A DNA stretch of 51,997 nucleotides from an uncultured Alphaproteobacteria bacterium (GCA_902573325.1 CACGJH010000010.1:1-51997), one strand, 5' to 3'. Positions 20,290 through 30,018 are shown, numbered from the stretch's first letter. Numbers and translations: made by a program. Notes: generated by a model from the sequence alone, not told the origin.

Positions 20290-21753
20290 ATGAAAGTATC
20301 ATTTCTTGGCGCAGGTAGTGTAGGCTTCACTCAAACCCTTGTTAGGGATATTTTAAAAGTTAAAAAACTTCAAAATATAGAAATTTCTCTTCATGATATC
20401 TCTAGAAGTAATTTGTTAATGGTAGCAGAGTTAATTCAAAAAGATATTAAAGCTAATAATCTTCCAACGAAACTTAGTATTGATCCAATTAGAAAAGAAT
20501 CAATAAGAAATGCAAAATATATTATTAGCTGTGTAAGAGTTGGAGGTTTAGAAGCATTTGAAACTGATATATCAATCCCATTAAAATATGGTATCGATCA
20601 ATGTGTAGGAGATACTATTTGTGCTGGTGGCATAATGTACGGTCAACGCAACATCCCAGTCATTTTAGACTTTTGTAAAGATATAAAAAAATATGCAAAA
20701 AAAAATGCAATTTTTTTAAATTATGCAAATCCTATGGCTATGAATACTTGGGTAGCTAATGAGATTGGTAAAGTTAATACAGTTGGTTTATGTCATGGTG
20801 TTCAGGGTGGTGCAAAATTAATTGAAGACTCATTAAATATTCCATCTGGAAAAATGAAATATTCTTGCAGCGGCATAAATCATATGACTTGGTATTTAGA
20901 TTTGAATTATAAAGGTAAAAAAATAACAAAAGAACAACTTTCTAAATCGTTAAAGAAACATAAAAAATTTTCAAGAGATGAAAAAGTAAGAATAGATGTT
21001 CTAGATAAATTCGGATATTTTTCTACGGAAAGTAATGGCCATTTAAGTGAGTATTTACCATGGTATAGGCGTACCCAAAAAGATGTTAAGAAATGGAGCA
21101 GTCTTTCAAATTGGATACATGGCGAGACCGGTGGCTACTTAAGAGTATGTAATGAAAAGAGAAATTGGTTTGTTGAGGATTACCCAAAATATTTAAAAAA
21201 CTCTGGAATTAAACTTAAAGATTATAAAAGATCAACTGAACATGGAAGTTATATAATTGAAGCAATTGAAACTGGAAAAAAATATAGAGGTCACTTTAAT
21301 GTTATTAATAAAAAAACAATTTCTAATTTAGATGATGATTGCGTAATTGAGAGTACAGGATACGTAGATTCAAAAGGTATAAAAATGATTGAAGGAGTAA
21401 ATTTACCGCTGCAATGTGCTTCTCTATGCAGTACCTCAATAGATGTTCAAAGAATGGCTGTAAGGGCCGCTGTAAAGGGAGATATTGAATTATTAAAACT
21501 TGCAGTGCTACAAGACCCTCTTGTCAGCTCTGTATGTTCATCAGAGGAAGTTTGGCAAATGGTAGACGAGATGCTTGTTGCACAAGCTCAATGGCTTCCA
21601 CAATATAAATCTAAAATTAACAGCGTTAAAAAGAATCTAAGAAAAATCAAAAATTATAAATATAATAAATCAATTAAAGGATTGACCAAAAAAACAAGAC
21701 ACAATCAACAGAAAAGGTCAGTTTTAGTCGAAAAAGAGGCATTTAATTTATAA
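20290..21753 (+). CDS. GH4 glycoside hydrolase, CHG-type (alpha-glucuronidase-like motif)
   Basis: A second GH4 enzyme, about 487 aa. It has the NAD-binding MKVSFLGAGSVGFTQTLVRD, FLNYANPMAMNTW, the metal motif CHGV at 168-171 and H198 in CSGINHMTWY. CHGx has been associated with GH4 alpha-glucuronidases, while the neighbour has the galactosidase-type CHSV, so the two probably cleave different glycosides. The last 45 residues form a very basic tail (KKNLRKIKNYKYNK and onward) beyond the usual GH4 end. I start at the ATG at 20290; a GTG at 20272 would add six residues. The gene precedes the oligopeptide-type ABC operon and may be its first gene. Confidence 0.83.
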   Translation: MKVSFLGAGSVGFTQTLVRDILKVKKLQNIEISLHDISRSNLLMVAELIQKDIKANNLPTKLSIDPIRKESIRNAKYIISCVRVGGLEAFETDISIPLKYGIDQCVGDTICAGGIMYGQRNIPVILDFCKDIKKYAKKNAIFLNYANPMAMNTWVANEIGKVNTVGLCHGVQGGAKLIEDSLNIPSGKMKYSCSGINHMTWYLDLNYKGKKITKEQLSKSLKKHKKFSRDEKVRIDVLDKFGYFSTESNGHLSEYLPWYRRTQKDVKKWSSLSNWIHGETGGYLRVCNEKRNWFVEDYPKYLKNSGIKLKDYKRSTEHGSYIIEAIETGKKYRGHFNVINKKTISNLDDDCVIESTGYVDSKGIKMIEGVNLPLQCASLCSTSIDVQRMAVRAAVKGDIELLKLAVLQDPLVSSVCSSEEVWQMVDEMLVAQAQWLPQYKSKINSVKKNLRKIKNYKYNKSIKGLTKKTRHNQQKRSVLVEKEAFNL

Positions 21754-21832
21754 ATTACTCAATCTACTCCTAAATAGTACTTCTCAATAATCTAATTTTA
21801 TTATAGGTTTTTTTAAATTTAGTGGAGGACAG

Positions 21833-23884
21833 ATGAAAAAAAATAAATTTAGATCCACATTACTTGCTAGCGTAGCATCAGCTACTTTTGCATTAACTAG
21901 TACAAATGCATCTGCTAGACCGGAAGGTGCAATAGCACTTCCATCAGCACCTGCAATTGAAAATATGCAAGAAGTTCAGTTCATTGGAAGAGATGAATTG
22001 ATGAGCTATCAAGATATTGGAGACTTTGAATTTTTATATGAGCCAGAATACATTAGTGCTCTAGTTCAAGAAGGAAAACTACCACCAATTTGGGAACGTT
22101 TACCAAAAAGACCTTTAGTTTTTAATGGAGATGCAATGCCGGATGGTATTGGTCGTTACGGAGGAACTTTTAGACATACAATTGGTGGAAGACCTGAAGG
22201 ATGGAACTGGACTGCTTCACAACATCAAGGATGGGGTGGAATTAATTATACAGTTCAAGAATGTCTAACAAGAAATGGTCCAATGGTAAGATTAAAAGCT
22301 GAAGATTCTTATCCTTTACCAAACTTAGCTACTGATTGGGAATGGGATGGAAACAAACTTACTATGAACCTTATTGATGGAGCAAAGTGGTCAGATGGCG
22401 ATCCATTTGATGCAGAAGATGTTCGTTTTTGGTGGGAAGATAACGTTCTAGATGAGAATGTTCCAACAAGAATGAATGCAACCACAATGGGAGAAGGGAC
22501 TTCTTTAGAAGTACTTAGCCCAACTCAGATTAGATGGACATTTCCACAAGAGGAACCTAAATTAGTTCTTCACTCCATGGCATATATAAATGGATGCCCT
22601 GGACCATCACATTTACTTAAAGAACATCACCCTAAATATGGTGGTACGTCGTATGATGATTATGTTCAAGCGTTCCCTGCCGGACGTTTACCGTGGGTTA
22701 GCATGGGTGCATGGACTGCTGTTGAATATAAGCAAGACGAGGTAGTAATACTTCGTAGAAATCCATACTATTGGAAAGTTGATAGTAAAGGACAACAACT
22801 TCCGTATATGAACGAGATGGTGTTCCAGTTAAAAACTTGGGGCCAAAGAACGGTTGATACCTTAGCTGGTAACGCTGACTTCTCGAATATGGAGAACGTA
22901 CCTTTATACTTAGAAGCTGTTAAAGAGTCTAAGAGTGATGATGCACAAGCTCAACTATCTTTTAGTGGAAGAACCATGGGATATCAACTCGCCATGAACC
23001 AAGCAATTGGGTTAGGTGTATTGGATGATCAAATGGCAGCTATTCGAGATCTAAATAGAAATTTAGAATTCAGAAAAGCTGTTAAGCATGCAATTGATGG
23101 TAAAGCATTTGCAAAAGCAATGTCCAAAGGACCATTTGTGACAGTTTATGCAGGCGGTCTTGCTAGAGATAGTGCTTTCTTTGATGCAGATGCTACTTCA
23201 TTTTTTCCTTATAATCCAGCAGGTGCAAATTCTATACTTGATGGATTAGGTCTTATAGATACTGATGGTAACGGAATTCGAAACCTTCCAAATGGAGGTG
23301 GAGATCTAGTTATTAATTTAGTTCAAAATAAAGGCAGTGATAATGAAATGTTGATTGGCGATGGAATGGCAACTATGATGGCTGAAGTTGGTATTAAAAT
23401 TAATATTAAACCAATGGAAGATACTGAGCCAACAAGACAAGCAGGTGAATGGGATTGGTTACTTGTAAGATCTCAACAAGAAATGGCCTTCCCTAATTCG
23501 GGTTATTGGTCAGATATGGGTCCTGTAACTACGTCTTCATTTGATCCTCACTTAGGAACTGATGAACACCCTCAACAACTTCAACCATTTGAGAAAGAAA
23601 TCGTAAGTATTCTTGAAGAGTGGAGAGATGGTGTTGAAGGAGCAGAGGCTCAAGCATTAATGTCTCGCTATCAGAAACTATTTACAGAAAATGTTTATAT
23701 GCCTGGTATAGTTCAATATCCAACAGCACTTTTGATAAACAAAAGAATTCAAAACTTAGCTGATGGAATGCCTGTTTTGGCTTATCAATGGGCTGAAGAT
23801 ACAGTTATCCGTGAACAATTCTGGGTTTATCAATATGATCAATTAGATGAACTTTTCCCTGGAAGAGTTCCTGGTATTGATTAA
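21833..23884 (+). CDS. ABC transporter substrate-binding protein, oligopeptide/oligosaccharide type (SBP_bac_5)
   Basis: This large periplasmic binding protein (683 aa) has a Sec signal peptide ending around NASA at residues 25-28. Family segments include LATDWEWDGNKLTMNLIDGA, WSDGDPFDAEDVRFWWED, YWKVDSKGQQLPYM and FRKAVKHAIDG. It is about 150 residues longer than DppA. Long members beside GH4 genes include the rhizobial alpha-galactoside binder AgpA, so oligosaccharide is more likely than peptide. A strong ribosome-binding site (GTGGAGGA) precedes the ATG. A perfect hairpin separates it from the permease genes. Confidence 0.9.
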   Translation: MKKNKFRSTLLASVASATFALTSTNASARPEGAIALPSAPAIENMQEVQFIGRDELMSYQDIGDFEFLYEPEYISALVQEGKLPPIWERLPKRPLVFNGDAMPDGIGRYGGTFRHTIGGRPEGWNWTASQHQGWGGINYTVQECLTRNGPMVRLKAEDSYPLPNLATDWEWDGNKLTMNLIDGAKWSDGDPFDAEDVRFWWEDNVLDENVPTRMNATTMGEGTSLEVLSPTQIRWTFPQEEPKLVLHSMAYINGCPGPSHLLKEHHPKYGGTSYDDYVQAFPAGRLPWVSMGAWTAVEYKQDEVVILRRNPYYWKVDSKGQQLPYMNEMVFQLKTWGQRTVDTLAGNADFSNMENVPLYLEAVKESKSDDAQAQLSFSGRTMGYQLAMNQAIGLGVLDDQMAAIRDLNRNLEFRKAVKHAIDGKAFAKAMSKGPFVTVYAGGLARDSAFFDADATSFFPYNPAGANSILDGLGLIDTDGNGIRNLPNGGGDLVINLVQNKGSDNEMLIGDGMATMMAEVGIKINIKPMEDTEPTRQAGEWDWLLVRSQQEMAFPNSGYWSDMGPVTTSSFDPHLGTDEHPQQLQPFEKEIVSILEEWRDGVEGAEAQALMSRYQKLFTENVYMPGIVQYPTALLINKRIQNLADGMPVLAYQWAEDTVIREQFWVYQYDQLDELFPGRVPGID

Positions 23885-23894
23885 TAAATTTTTT

Positions 23895-23921
23895 AGTAAG
23901 GGGCTTTAATAGCCCCTTACT
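23895..23921 (+). terminator. Hairpin between binding protein and permease genes
   Basis: A perfect 11-bp inverted repeat (AGTAAGGGGCT, loop TTAAT, AGCCCCTTACT) is followed by four more T residues. It starts 10 bases after the binding-protein stop and ends 11 bases before the next ATG. It resembles an intrinsic terminator that would let only some transcripts continue into the transporter genes, or a 3' barrier that stabilises the binding-protein mRNA. Confidence 0.8.
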
Positions 23922-23932
23922 TTTTAAAAAAA

Positions 23933-24931
23933 ATGCTTTCATTTATATTCAGAAGAATTCTTTATTCAATTCCATTACTGTTCGTAATCAGTATTATAAT
24001 TTTTTTTATTATTGAATTGCCGCCTGGTGATTATGCAACATGGTATGTTAGCCAAACTAAAGCTTTAGCAAATATCACACAAGAACAAGCTTTAGAACTA
24101 ACAATAATGTTGAGAGAAAAATACGGACTTAATGAACCATTAGTAATAAGATATTTCAATTGGATTAAAAATATTGTTTTAAATTTCGATTTTGGTTTTT
24201 CCATGCATTACAACAAACCTGTCAGTGAAATGTTAGGTGATAGATTACCTCGAACTCTAGTAATAGCATTAATTTGTCATTTTTTTGCTACAACTATAGG
24301 TGTTTTTATAGGAATTTATGCTGCAAAAAATCAAAATAAGTTAGGTGATAATGTAGCTACTATATTTGCTTTTTTAGGAATGACCATTCCACGTTTCTTT
24401 CTAGCATTACTAATTATGTATTGGTTAGCAATTGTTCTAAATTCAGACAACACTGGATCAATGTATTCTCCATACTACGCTGTTCAACCAATGTCTTTTG
24501 CAAAACTATGGAATGGCATACTTCATATTTGGCCAATATTTGTCATCGCAATAATCGGAGGTCTTGCCTACAATATGAGAGTTATGCGTGGAAATTTATT
24601 AGATGTAATGCGTATGCAATATATTGAAACAGCAAGAGCAAAAGGTTTGTCTGAAAATCAAACATTGTACCGTCATGCAGTACCAAATGCTTTGCATCCC
24701 CTTGTAATGTTTCAGGGTATTGCTTTACCATATATGTTAATGGGAGAATTAGAAGCTGCGATCGTTTTATCTATTCCAACTGCAGGACCACTTTTAGTAG
24801 AATCTATTCAAAGACAAGACACTTATACCACTGCAGCAATTTTATTTTGCTTAACAGTAATATTAATTATTGGAAATATTATTGCTGATATTTTGCTAGC
24901 AATTTTAGATCCTCGAGTAAGACAGAATTAA
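23933..24931 (+). CDS. ABC transporter permease, DppB/OppB type
   Basis: This integral membrane subunit of 332 aa has six predicted helices. The first follows MLSFIFRRILYSIPLLFVIS, the typical DppB start. The ATPase-coupling EAA loop reads ETARAKGLSENQTLYRHAVP at about residues 227-246. The family's periplasmic PPGDYATWYV segment follows helix 1. Start and spacing (5 bases to the next gene) place it in the operon binding protein, permease, permease, ATPase, halogenase homologue. Confidence 0.93.
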   Translation: MLSFIFRRILYSIPLLFVISIIIFFIIELPPGDYATWYVSQTKALANITQEQALELTIMLREKYGLNEPLVIRYFNWIKNIVLNFDFGFSMHYNKPVSEMLGDRLPRTLVIALICHFFATTIGVFIGIYAAKNQNKLGDNVATIFAFLGMTIPRFFLALLIMYWLAIVLNSDNTGSMYSPYYAVQPMSFAKLWNGILHIWPIFVIAIIGGLAYNMRVMRGNLLDVMRMQYIETARAKGLSENQTLYRHAVPNALHPLVMFQGIALPYMLMGELEAAIVLSIPTAGPLLVESIQRQDTYTTAAILFCLTVILIIGNIIADILLAILDPRVRQN

Positions 24932-24936
24932 ATATT

Positions 24937-26040
24937 ATGGAAACAACTTCAAACTTACAAAATTCATATTTTTCACTAGTAAGAAAAAGATTTTTGAAAA
25001 ACAGAGTTGGAATATTAGGCTTAATTTTTGTAGGCTTTCTTATTTTCTCTGCTGTTTTTGCAGATTTTTTATCTCCATATGATCCAGCAGCAAGAGATAG
25101 TGATAGAGTTTTTTATCCTCCTCAGGGAATACATTTCTTTGATGAGGATAATAATTTTTCGTTAAGACCTTTCGCTTATGGTTTTACTGAAGGATTTGAT
25201 CCTGACACATATCTTCCAATAATGGAGATTGATTATACTCAAAAAAACTATCTTTATTTTTTTACTAGAGGATGGGAATATAAGTTTCTAGGCTTAAATT
25301 TGGACTTACATTTATTTACTACTAAAGAAGGGTCTAAAGTTTTTTTTATTGGATCAGACGCCTATGGAAGGGATATGTTATCAAGAATTTTTAAGGGAAG
25401 TAGGGTAACGCTATTATTCGCTCTCATAGTTGTAAGTATAACAACTTTTATTGGTATTTTAGTTGGAATTAGCTCAGGTTATTTTTCAGGAAAATTTGAT
25501 ATAGCTTCACAAAGAGTTACGGAACTTGCTTTAGCTTTTCCAGATCTACCTTTGTATTTATCCTTGGTAGCAATTCTTCCAAGGCAAATGGATCCATTTC
25601 TGATTTTTATCTTTATGGCATTTATTTTATCCTCTTTACGGTGGGCTCAACTATCAAGAGAGGTCCGGGGAAAAACCCTTTCTTTAAGAAGATTAGACTA
25701 TATTAAAGCAGCTGAAGCTTTAGGCTCCAATGATCTAAGAATTATTTATAGACATCTACTTCCTAATGTAACAAGTCACGTTATAGTAAGTGTTTCTTTA
25801 TTGATACCTTCTGTAATTTTGACAGAAAGTTTTTTTAGCTTTTTAGGCTTAGGCATTCAATCTCCATTTGTTAGTTGGGGTCTTCAATTAAATTCTGCTC
25901 AAGATATGCGAACAATTGGAAGTTATCCATGGGTTTTAAGTCCTGTCTTTGCAATCTTAATTTCAGTTTTAGGATTTAATGCTCTTGGTGATGCTTTACG
26001 CGATGCAATTGATCCATATGCAACAACAACAAAAAAATAA
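24937..26040 (+). CDS. ABC transporter permease, DppC/OppC type
   Basis: The second permease subunit, 367 aa. The N-terminal SLVRKRFLKNRVGILGLIFVG precedes helix 1. A long periplasmic insert at about residues 50-125 follows before the conserved FFIGSDAYGRDMLSRIFKGSR. The EAA loop is KAAEALGSNDLRIIYRHLLP. C-terminal SFFSFLGLGIQSPFVSWG and DALRDAIDP are typical. The insert makes it longer than E. coli DppC (300 aa), as in YejE-like members. Its stop overlaps the ATPase start by one base. Confidence 0.93.
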   Translation: METTSNLQNSYFSLVRKRFLKNRVGILGLIFVGFLIFSAVFADFLSPYDPAARDSDRVFYPPQGIHFFDEDNNFSLRPFAYGFTEGFDPDTYLPIMEIDYTQKNYLYFFTRGWEYKFLGLNLDLHLFTTKEGSKVFFIGSDAYGRDMLSRIFKGSRVTLLFALIVVSITTFIGILVGISSGYFSGKFDIASQRVTELALAFPDLPLYLSLVAILPRQMDPFLIFIFMAFILSSLRWAQLSREVRGKTLSLRRLDYIKAAEALGSNDLRIIYRHLLPNVTSHVIVSVSLLIPSVILTESFFSFLGLGIQSPFVSWGLQLNSAQDMRTIGSYPWVLSPVFAILISVLGFNALGDALRDAIDPYATTTKK

Positions 26041-27662
26041 TGACCAATCTTGTTGAAATTGAAAATCTTCAAGTAAAGTTTAATACAGATAGTGGTGAAG
26101 TAAATGCAGTAAATGGCATATCCTTTAATATTAAAAAGGGTGAAACATTAGCACTAGTAGGAGAGAGTGGATCAGGTAAATCTGTTACTGCTAGAGGAAT
26201 TATTCGATTACTTGCAGAAAATGCAATCATATCTGATCAAACATCAATAAAGTTTAATGGTACAAATATAAATTCTTATTCTGAAAAAGAGTATCAAAAT
26301 ATTAGAGGAAAAAATATTTCAATGATTTTTCAAGAACCAATGAGTTCTTTAAATCCAATATATACAATTGAAAACCAAATTAGTGAGGTTTTAAAAATTC
26401 ATGGAAAATTTTCAGATAAAGAACTCAAAGAAAAATGTCTTGAATTACTAAAACAAGTTCAAATTCCAGAACCAGAGTCTAGATTATCACAGTATCCTCA
26501 TCAATTGTCAGGAGGACAAAGACAAAGAATTATGATTGCTATCGCCATAGCTAATAATCCAGATTTACTTATTGCAGATGAGCCAACTACTGCTCTTGAT
26601 GTTACTGTTCAAACAGAGATACTTAAATTACTTCAAAGTCTTCAACAAAAATATCAAATGTCCATTTTATTTATTACTCATGATCTGACAATTGTAAGAC
26701 AAATAAGTGATAGAGTTTGTGTAATGTATAATGGAAAAATTAAAGAAACAGGCATTACAAAAGAAATTTTTGAAAATCCAAAAGATGATTATACAAAACA
26801 TTTATTGTCATCAGAGCCAGAAGAAAGAGATTTACATTATGATAAAAATGGAAGAAGCATCCTTTCAGGAGAAAATCTTAATGTAACATTTAATACTAAA
26901 GTAAAAGTATCAGGTAGAAATAAAGTTTTATCAATTAACGCTGTAAATAATATAAGTCTCGATCTTAAAGAAGGTGAGACTCTTGGAATTGTTGGCGAAA
27001 GTGGATCTGGTAAAACTACTTTAGGTCAAACATTATTAAGGTTAGTTGATAGAGAATCTAACACAGATGTAGAAGGTGAAATTAAGTTTTTTGATGATCG
27101 AATTGACCGTTTATCTCGAAAGCAATTTAAGCCATTTAGAAATCAAATGCAGATAGTTTTTCAAGATCCATATGCATCTTTAAATCCACGATTGTCTGTT
27201 AAACAAATTATAGAAGAGGGATTAATTGTAGCACTTAATATGAAAGATAAAAATGAACGGCTAAATAAAATTGAAAACATAATGAGTGAAGTTGGTTTAG
27301 AACCTAGTTCCATGCTTAGATTTCCTCATGAGTTTTCAGGAGGTCAAAGACAAAGAATAGCTATAGCAAGATCATTTGTCTTAAATCCAAAATTTGTTCT
27401 TTTGGATGAACCAACATCTGCGCTTGATTTATCTATTCAAAAACAAATTCTAGAACTTTTACTACAACTACAAAAAAATCACAAAACCACTTATATTTTT
27501 ATCAGTCATGATTTAAGAGTTATACGATCAATAAGCCACAATTTAATTGTTATGAAAGATGGTTCCATTCTAGAACAAGGTGTGGCAAAAAATATATTAA
27601 CCAACCCTCAGAATGATTATACTAAGAATTTAATAAAATCTGCTTTTGATATTATTTATTAA
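26040..27662 (+). CDS. ABC transporter ATP-binding protein with two fused nucleotide-binding domains
   Basis: This 540-aa protein combines the DppD- and DppF-type ATPases in one chain, as in YejF. Domain 1 has Walker A GESGSGKS at 41-48, LSGGQRQR and Walker B LLIADEPTTALD. Domain 2 starts near residue 280 and has GESGSGKTT, FSGGQRQR and VLLDEPTSALD. Both domains have the switch His in THDL or SHDL. It drives the adjacent two permeases. One-base overlaps on both sides point to coupled translation with the permease and the halogenase homologue. Confidence 0.95.
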   Translation: MTNLVEIENLQVKFNTDSGEVNAVNGISFNIKKGETLALVGESGSGKSVTARGIIRLLAENAIISDQTSIKFNGTNINSYSEKEYQNIRGKNISMIFQEPMSSLNPIYTIENQISEVLKIHGKFSDKELKEKCLELLKQVQIPEPESRLSQYPHQLSGGQRQRIMIAIAIANNPDLLIADEPTTALDVTVQTEILKLLQSLQQKYQMSILFITHDLTIVRQISDRVCVMYNGKIKETGITKEIFENPKDDYTKHLLSSEPEERDLHYDKNGRSILSGENLNVTFNTKVKVSGRNKVLSINAVNNISLDLKEGETLGIVGESGSGKTTLGQTLLRLVDRESNTDVEGEIKFFDDRIDRLSRKQFKPFRNQMQIVFQDPYASLNPRLSVKQIIEEGLIVALNMKDKNERLNKIENIMSEVGLEPSSMLRFPHEFSGGQRQRIAIARSFVLNPKFVLLDEPTSALDLSIQKQILELLLQLQKNHKTTYIFISHDLRVIRSISHNLIVMKDGSILEQGVAKNILTNPQNDYTKNLIKSAFDIIY

Positions 27663-29188
27663 TGAGAAAACTAAAAAACGTAACTATCCTAGGCGCAGGC
27701 ACCGCCGGTTGGATTTCTGCATATATTCTAAGTGATTTTTTTTATACAAATAAACAAGATGTAAAAGTAACAATTGTTGATCCTTCAAGCATCCCTATAA
27801 TCGGTGTTGGAGAAGGAACAACTGGGATATTTTATGATTTTTTAAAAAGATATAATTTAGATGAACTAGATTTTTTAAGAGAAACAAAAGCTACTCTAAA
27901 GTTTGGGATTGTTCATAAAGACTGGAAAGAGCTTAATCATCAATATTATGGACCAATTGATGACCCGCATTTATTAGCATCTAAAAAAGACCCCGAAGAT
28001 TTTGAATATTTAAATGTTTATGCAGTTGCAGCAGGTCGATCTGTTGCTGATGTACATTTACACACAAAACTAATGGAAACAAATAAAGTTCCTTTCAATC
28101 TTGAAAATAGCAGACCCGATTTAAAAAGCCCTTTTTTCTATGCTTATCATTTTGATAACCATCTTGTTGGAAATTATTTAAGAAAAAGATCAAAAAATAT
28201 AGAGATTCTTGATGAAGTTTATACTCATGCTTCATTAAATGAAAATGGAGAAATTGAAAAACTTCATTTTGAAAGTGGTAAAGAAATTGAAACTGATTTA
28301 GTTTTAGATTGTACAGGCTTCAGAAAACTCCTCATAAATAAATTATATAATGTTGGATGGAAATCTTATCAAAAAAATTTACCAGTAAATAGAGCTATGC
28401 CTTTCTTTTTAAAATTAGATGAAAAAAATATTAGTAATTATACTTTAGCTTGGGCACAAAAAAATGGTTGGATGTGGCAAATACCAACTCAAGAAAGAAT
28501 TGGTGCTGGTTATGTATATTGTGATGATTTTACAAGTCCGGAAGAAGCAAAAATTGAAATAGAGAAAGTCTTAGGTCATGAAATAGAACCAAGAAACGAT
28601 ATTAAATTTACTTCGGGTAGAATAGAAAAATCATGGGTAAAAAATTGTATTGCCATAGGATTAGCTTCTGGCTTTCTTGAGCCATTAGAAGCTACTTCAA
28701 TTCACAGTACACTGATACAAATGATATTGTTTGCGACTGATTATCTTAAGGAAGAAATGGATTTTAACAATGAAAAAATAATAGATGAATTTAATGAAAG
28801 AGTAGGTCGTCAATTTGATGATTTCATGATCTTTCTAAATACTCATTATGTTTCAAATAGAGAAGATAGTGATTTTTGGAAATTTGTTAAGAATGATTGT
28901 ATCCATGAGGATACAATAAATTTAATTAATAAATGGAAAAATCAATTACCTAGGATGAGTGATTTCGATTTGTATCTTTCTGGCCTTCCACATGTTCAAT
29001 CACAACTTTACTATCCTGTATTAGATGGTCTTGGTTTACTACAGAAAGATATTGCAAGAGAAGAAATGAACAATTTTAATTTAAAACCTTTTGCAAGAGA
29101 TGAATATAAACGTTTTAATGATCAATATGATGATCAAATGAAAAGTTTTATAAGGCATAATGATTATTTAGAATTTGCTTCACTCTAA
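27662..29188 (+). CDS. Flavin-dependent tryptophan halogenase family protein
   Basis: This 508-aa protein aligns along its whole length with PrnA/RebH-type halogenases, which use FADH2, oxygen and chloride to make HOCl that is guided to the substrate. It has the FAD motif ILGAGTAGWISAYIL at 9-23, GVGEGT at 48-53, the chloramine-forming Lys equivalent at K80 in ATLKFGIVHKDW, and the family signature WMWQIP at 270-275. The Glu in LEPLEAT (E343) also matches. All key residues appear present, so a real halogenase is possible, but many homologues in carbohydrate gene clusters have unknown roles. It is the last gene of the oligosaccharide-type ABC operon, joined by a one-base overlap. No flavin reductase is seen nearby. 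Confidence 0.85.
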   Translation: MRKLKNVTILGAGTAGWISAYILSDFFYTNKQDVKVTIVDPSSIPIIGVGEGTTGIFYDFLKRYNLDELDFLRETKATLKFGIVHKDWKELNHQYYGPIDDPHLLASKKDPEDFEYLNVYAVAAGRSVADVHLHTKLMETNKVPFNLENSRPDLKSPFFYAYHFDNHLVGNYLRKRSKNIEILDEVYTHASLNENGEIEKLHFESGKEIETDLVLDCTGFRKLLINKLYNVGWKSYQKNLPVNRAMPFFLKLDEKNISNYTLAWAQKNGWMWQIPTQERIGAGYVYCDDFTSPEEAKIEIEKVLGHEIEPRNDIKFTSGRIEKSWVKNCIAIGLASGFLEPLEATSIHSTLIQMILFATDYLKEEMDFNNEKIIDEFNERVGRQFDDFMIFLNTHYVSNREDSDFWKFVKNDCIHEDTINLINKWKNQLPRMSDFDLYLSGLPHVQSQLYYPVLDGLGLLQKDIAREEMNNFNLKPFARDEYKRFNDQYDDQMKSFIRHNDYLEFASL

Positions 29189-30018
29189 TTTTTTTTTGGC
29201 GATAATACTTCTTCATGAGGCATAACGATATTTCTTTGAGTTTTACTTAATCTATTTAATAACTCCTTTGAAGGTCTGTAACTATTTCTGAAAAATCCCC
29301 AAGATGGTCCATATCTATATATAACAACTCTTCTTTCTCCTTTATTGACCCTTCTTGAAGATCCATGACATAGAGAATCTACAAATAGTATTGCATCTCC
29401 AGCATTTAAATAGACCTCTTCTGAGCCAATCATACTATCAGCAGTTTTATATTTTCCATCTTTTTTTAATTTGTATTTATCAAATTGAGGATGCTTCAAA
29501 TTAGATTTATGTGATCCAGGAATTATTACTGTTCCTCCATCTCCCTTAGAAATTTTACTTAAGGCCACTAAAATATTTATTTGACCACAATGAAACTTTC
29601 CATTTTGATATCTATAATGTCCTCTTTGAGTCCCTTCATGAGCACCAGAATGAACTGGTATAGCTTTTCCCGGTCCTCTAACATTTACAAAGTTTTCATC
29701 TATAAATAAAGGTCCATGATTGTAATCAAATGTTCCTTCTCCACCCACAAAGTGCTTCATGTGATTTATCCATGAAGAGTGATCAATTAATTTTTCAAAA
29801 GGTTTTCCAGCTTCATAAATTTGTTGAAGCTCTACTCCATGCTGATCTATATTACCTTTGCTATGAACATTTCCATTCCATTGCTCTGGAGGTGTATTTT
29901 TAATTTTATCTATTATTTGGTTGCAATCCTTTACTTCTTTTTTCGACAATGCGTTTTTGATTACAATAAAACCTTTAAGATCAAAAAGATATATTTCTAA
30001 TTCACTAGGTTGCTTCAT
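29185..30018 (-). CDS. PhyH family protein with H-S-G in place of H-x-D
   Basis: This 277-aa PhyH-family protein has the fold's marks: GDGGTVIIPGSHKSN at about 159-173, LNAGDAILFVDSLCHGS with distal H218, and R229/R230 in KGERRVVIYRYG as the 2-oxoglutarate anchor. At the first iron ligand position it reads V-H123-S-G125, so the usual Asp is Gly. E128 close by might substitute. HxG or HxA sites occur in Fe/2OG halogenases such as WelO5 and SyrB2, where chloride fills the gap. HxG-like members without shown halogenation may also exist. It is convergent with the flavin halogenase homologue (4-base overlap) and closely related to the protein at 32445-33272. Confidence 0.8.
   Translation of the reverse strand: MKQPSELEIYLFDLKGFIVIKNALSKKEVKDCNQIIDKIKNTPPEQWNGNVHSKGNIDQHGVELQQIYEAGKPFEKLIDHSSWINHMKHFVGGEGTFDYNHGPLFIDENFVNVRGPGKAIPVHSGAHEGTQRGHYRYQNGKFHCGQINILVALSKISKGDGGTVIIPGSHKSNLKHPQFDKYKLKKDGKYKTADSMIGSEEVYLNAGDAILFVDSLCHGSSRRVNKGERRVVIYRYGPSWGFFRNSYRPSKELLNRLSKTQRNIVMPHEEVLSPKKN

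Noticed and set aside
24421-24627. 68-codon second-frame reading inside the DppB-type permease gene
   Set aside because: The permease frame is intact with all family motifs across this stretch, so this is a shadow frame.
21833-29188. A dipeptide/oligopeptide uptake system
   Set aside because: The subunits are of the Dpp/Opp superfamily, but the very long binding protein, adjacent GH4 gene and lack of peptidases favour oligosaccharide uptake. Peptides cannot be fully excluded.
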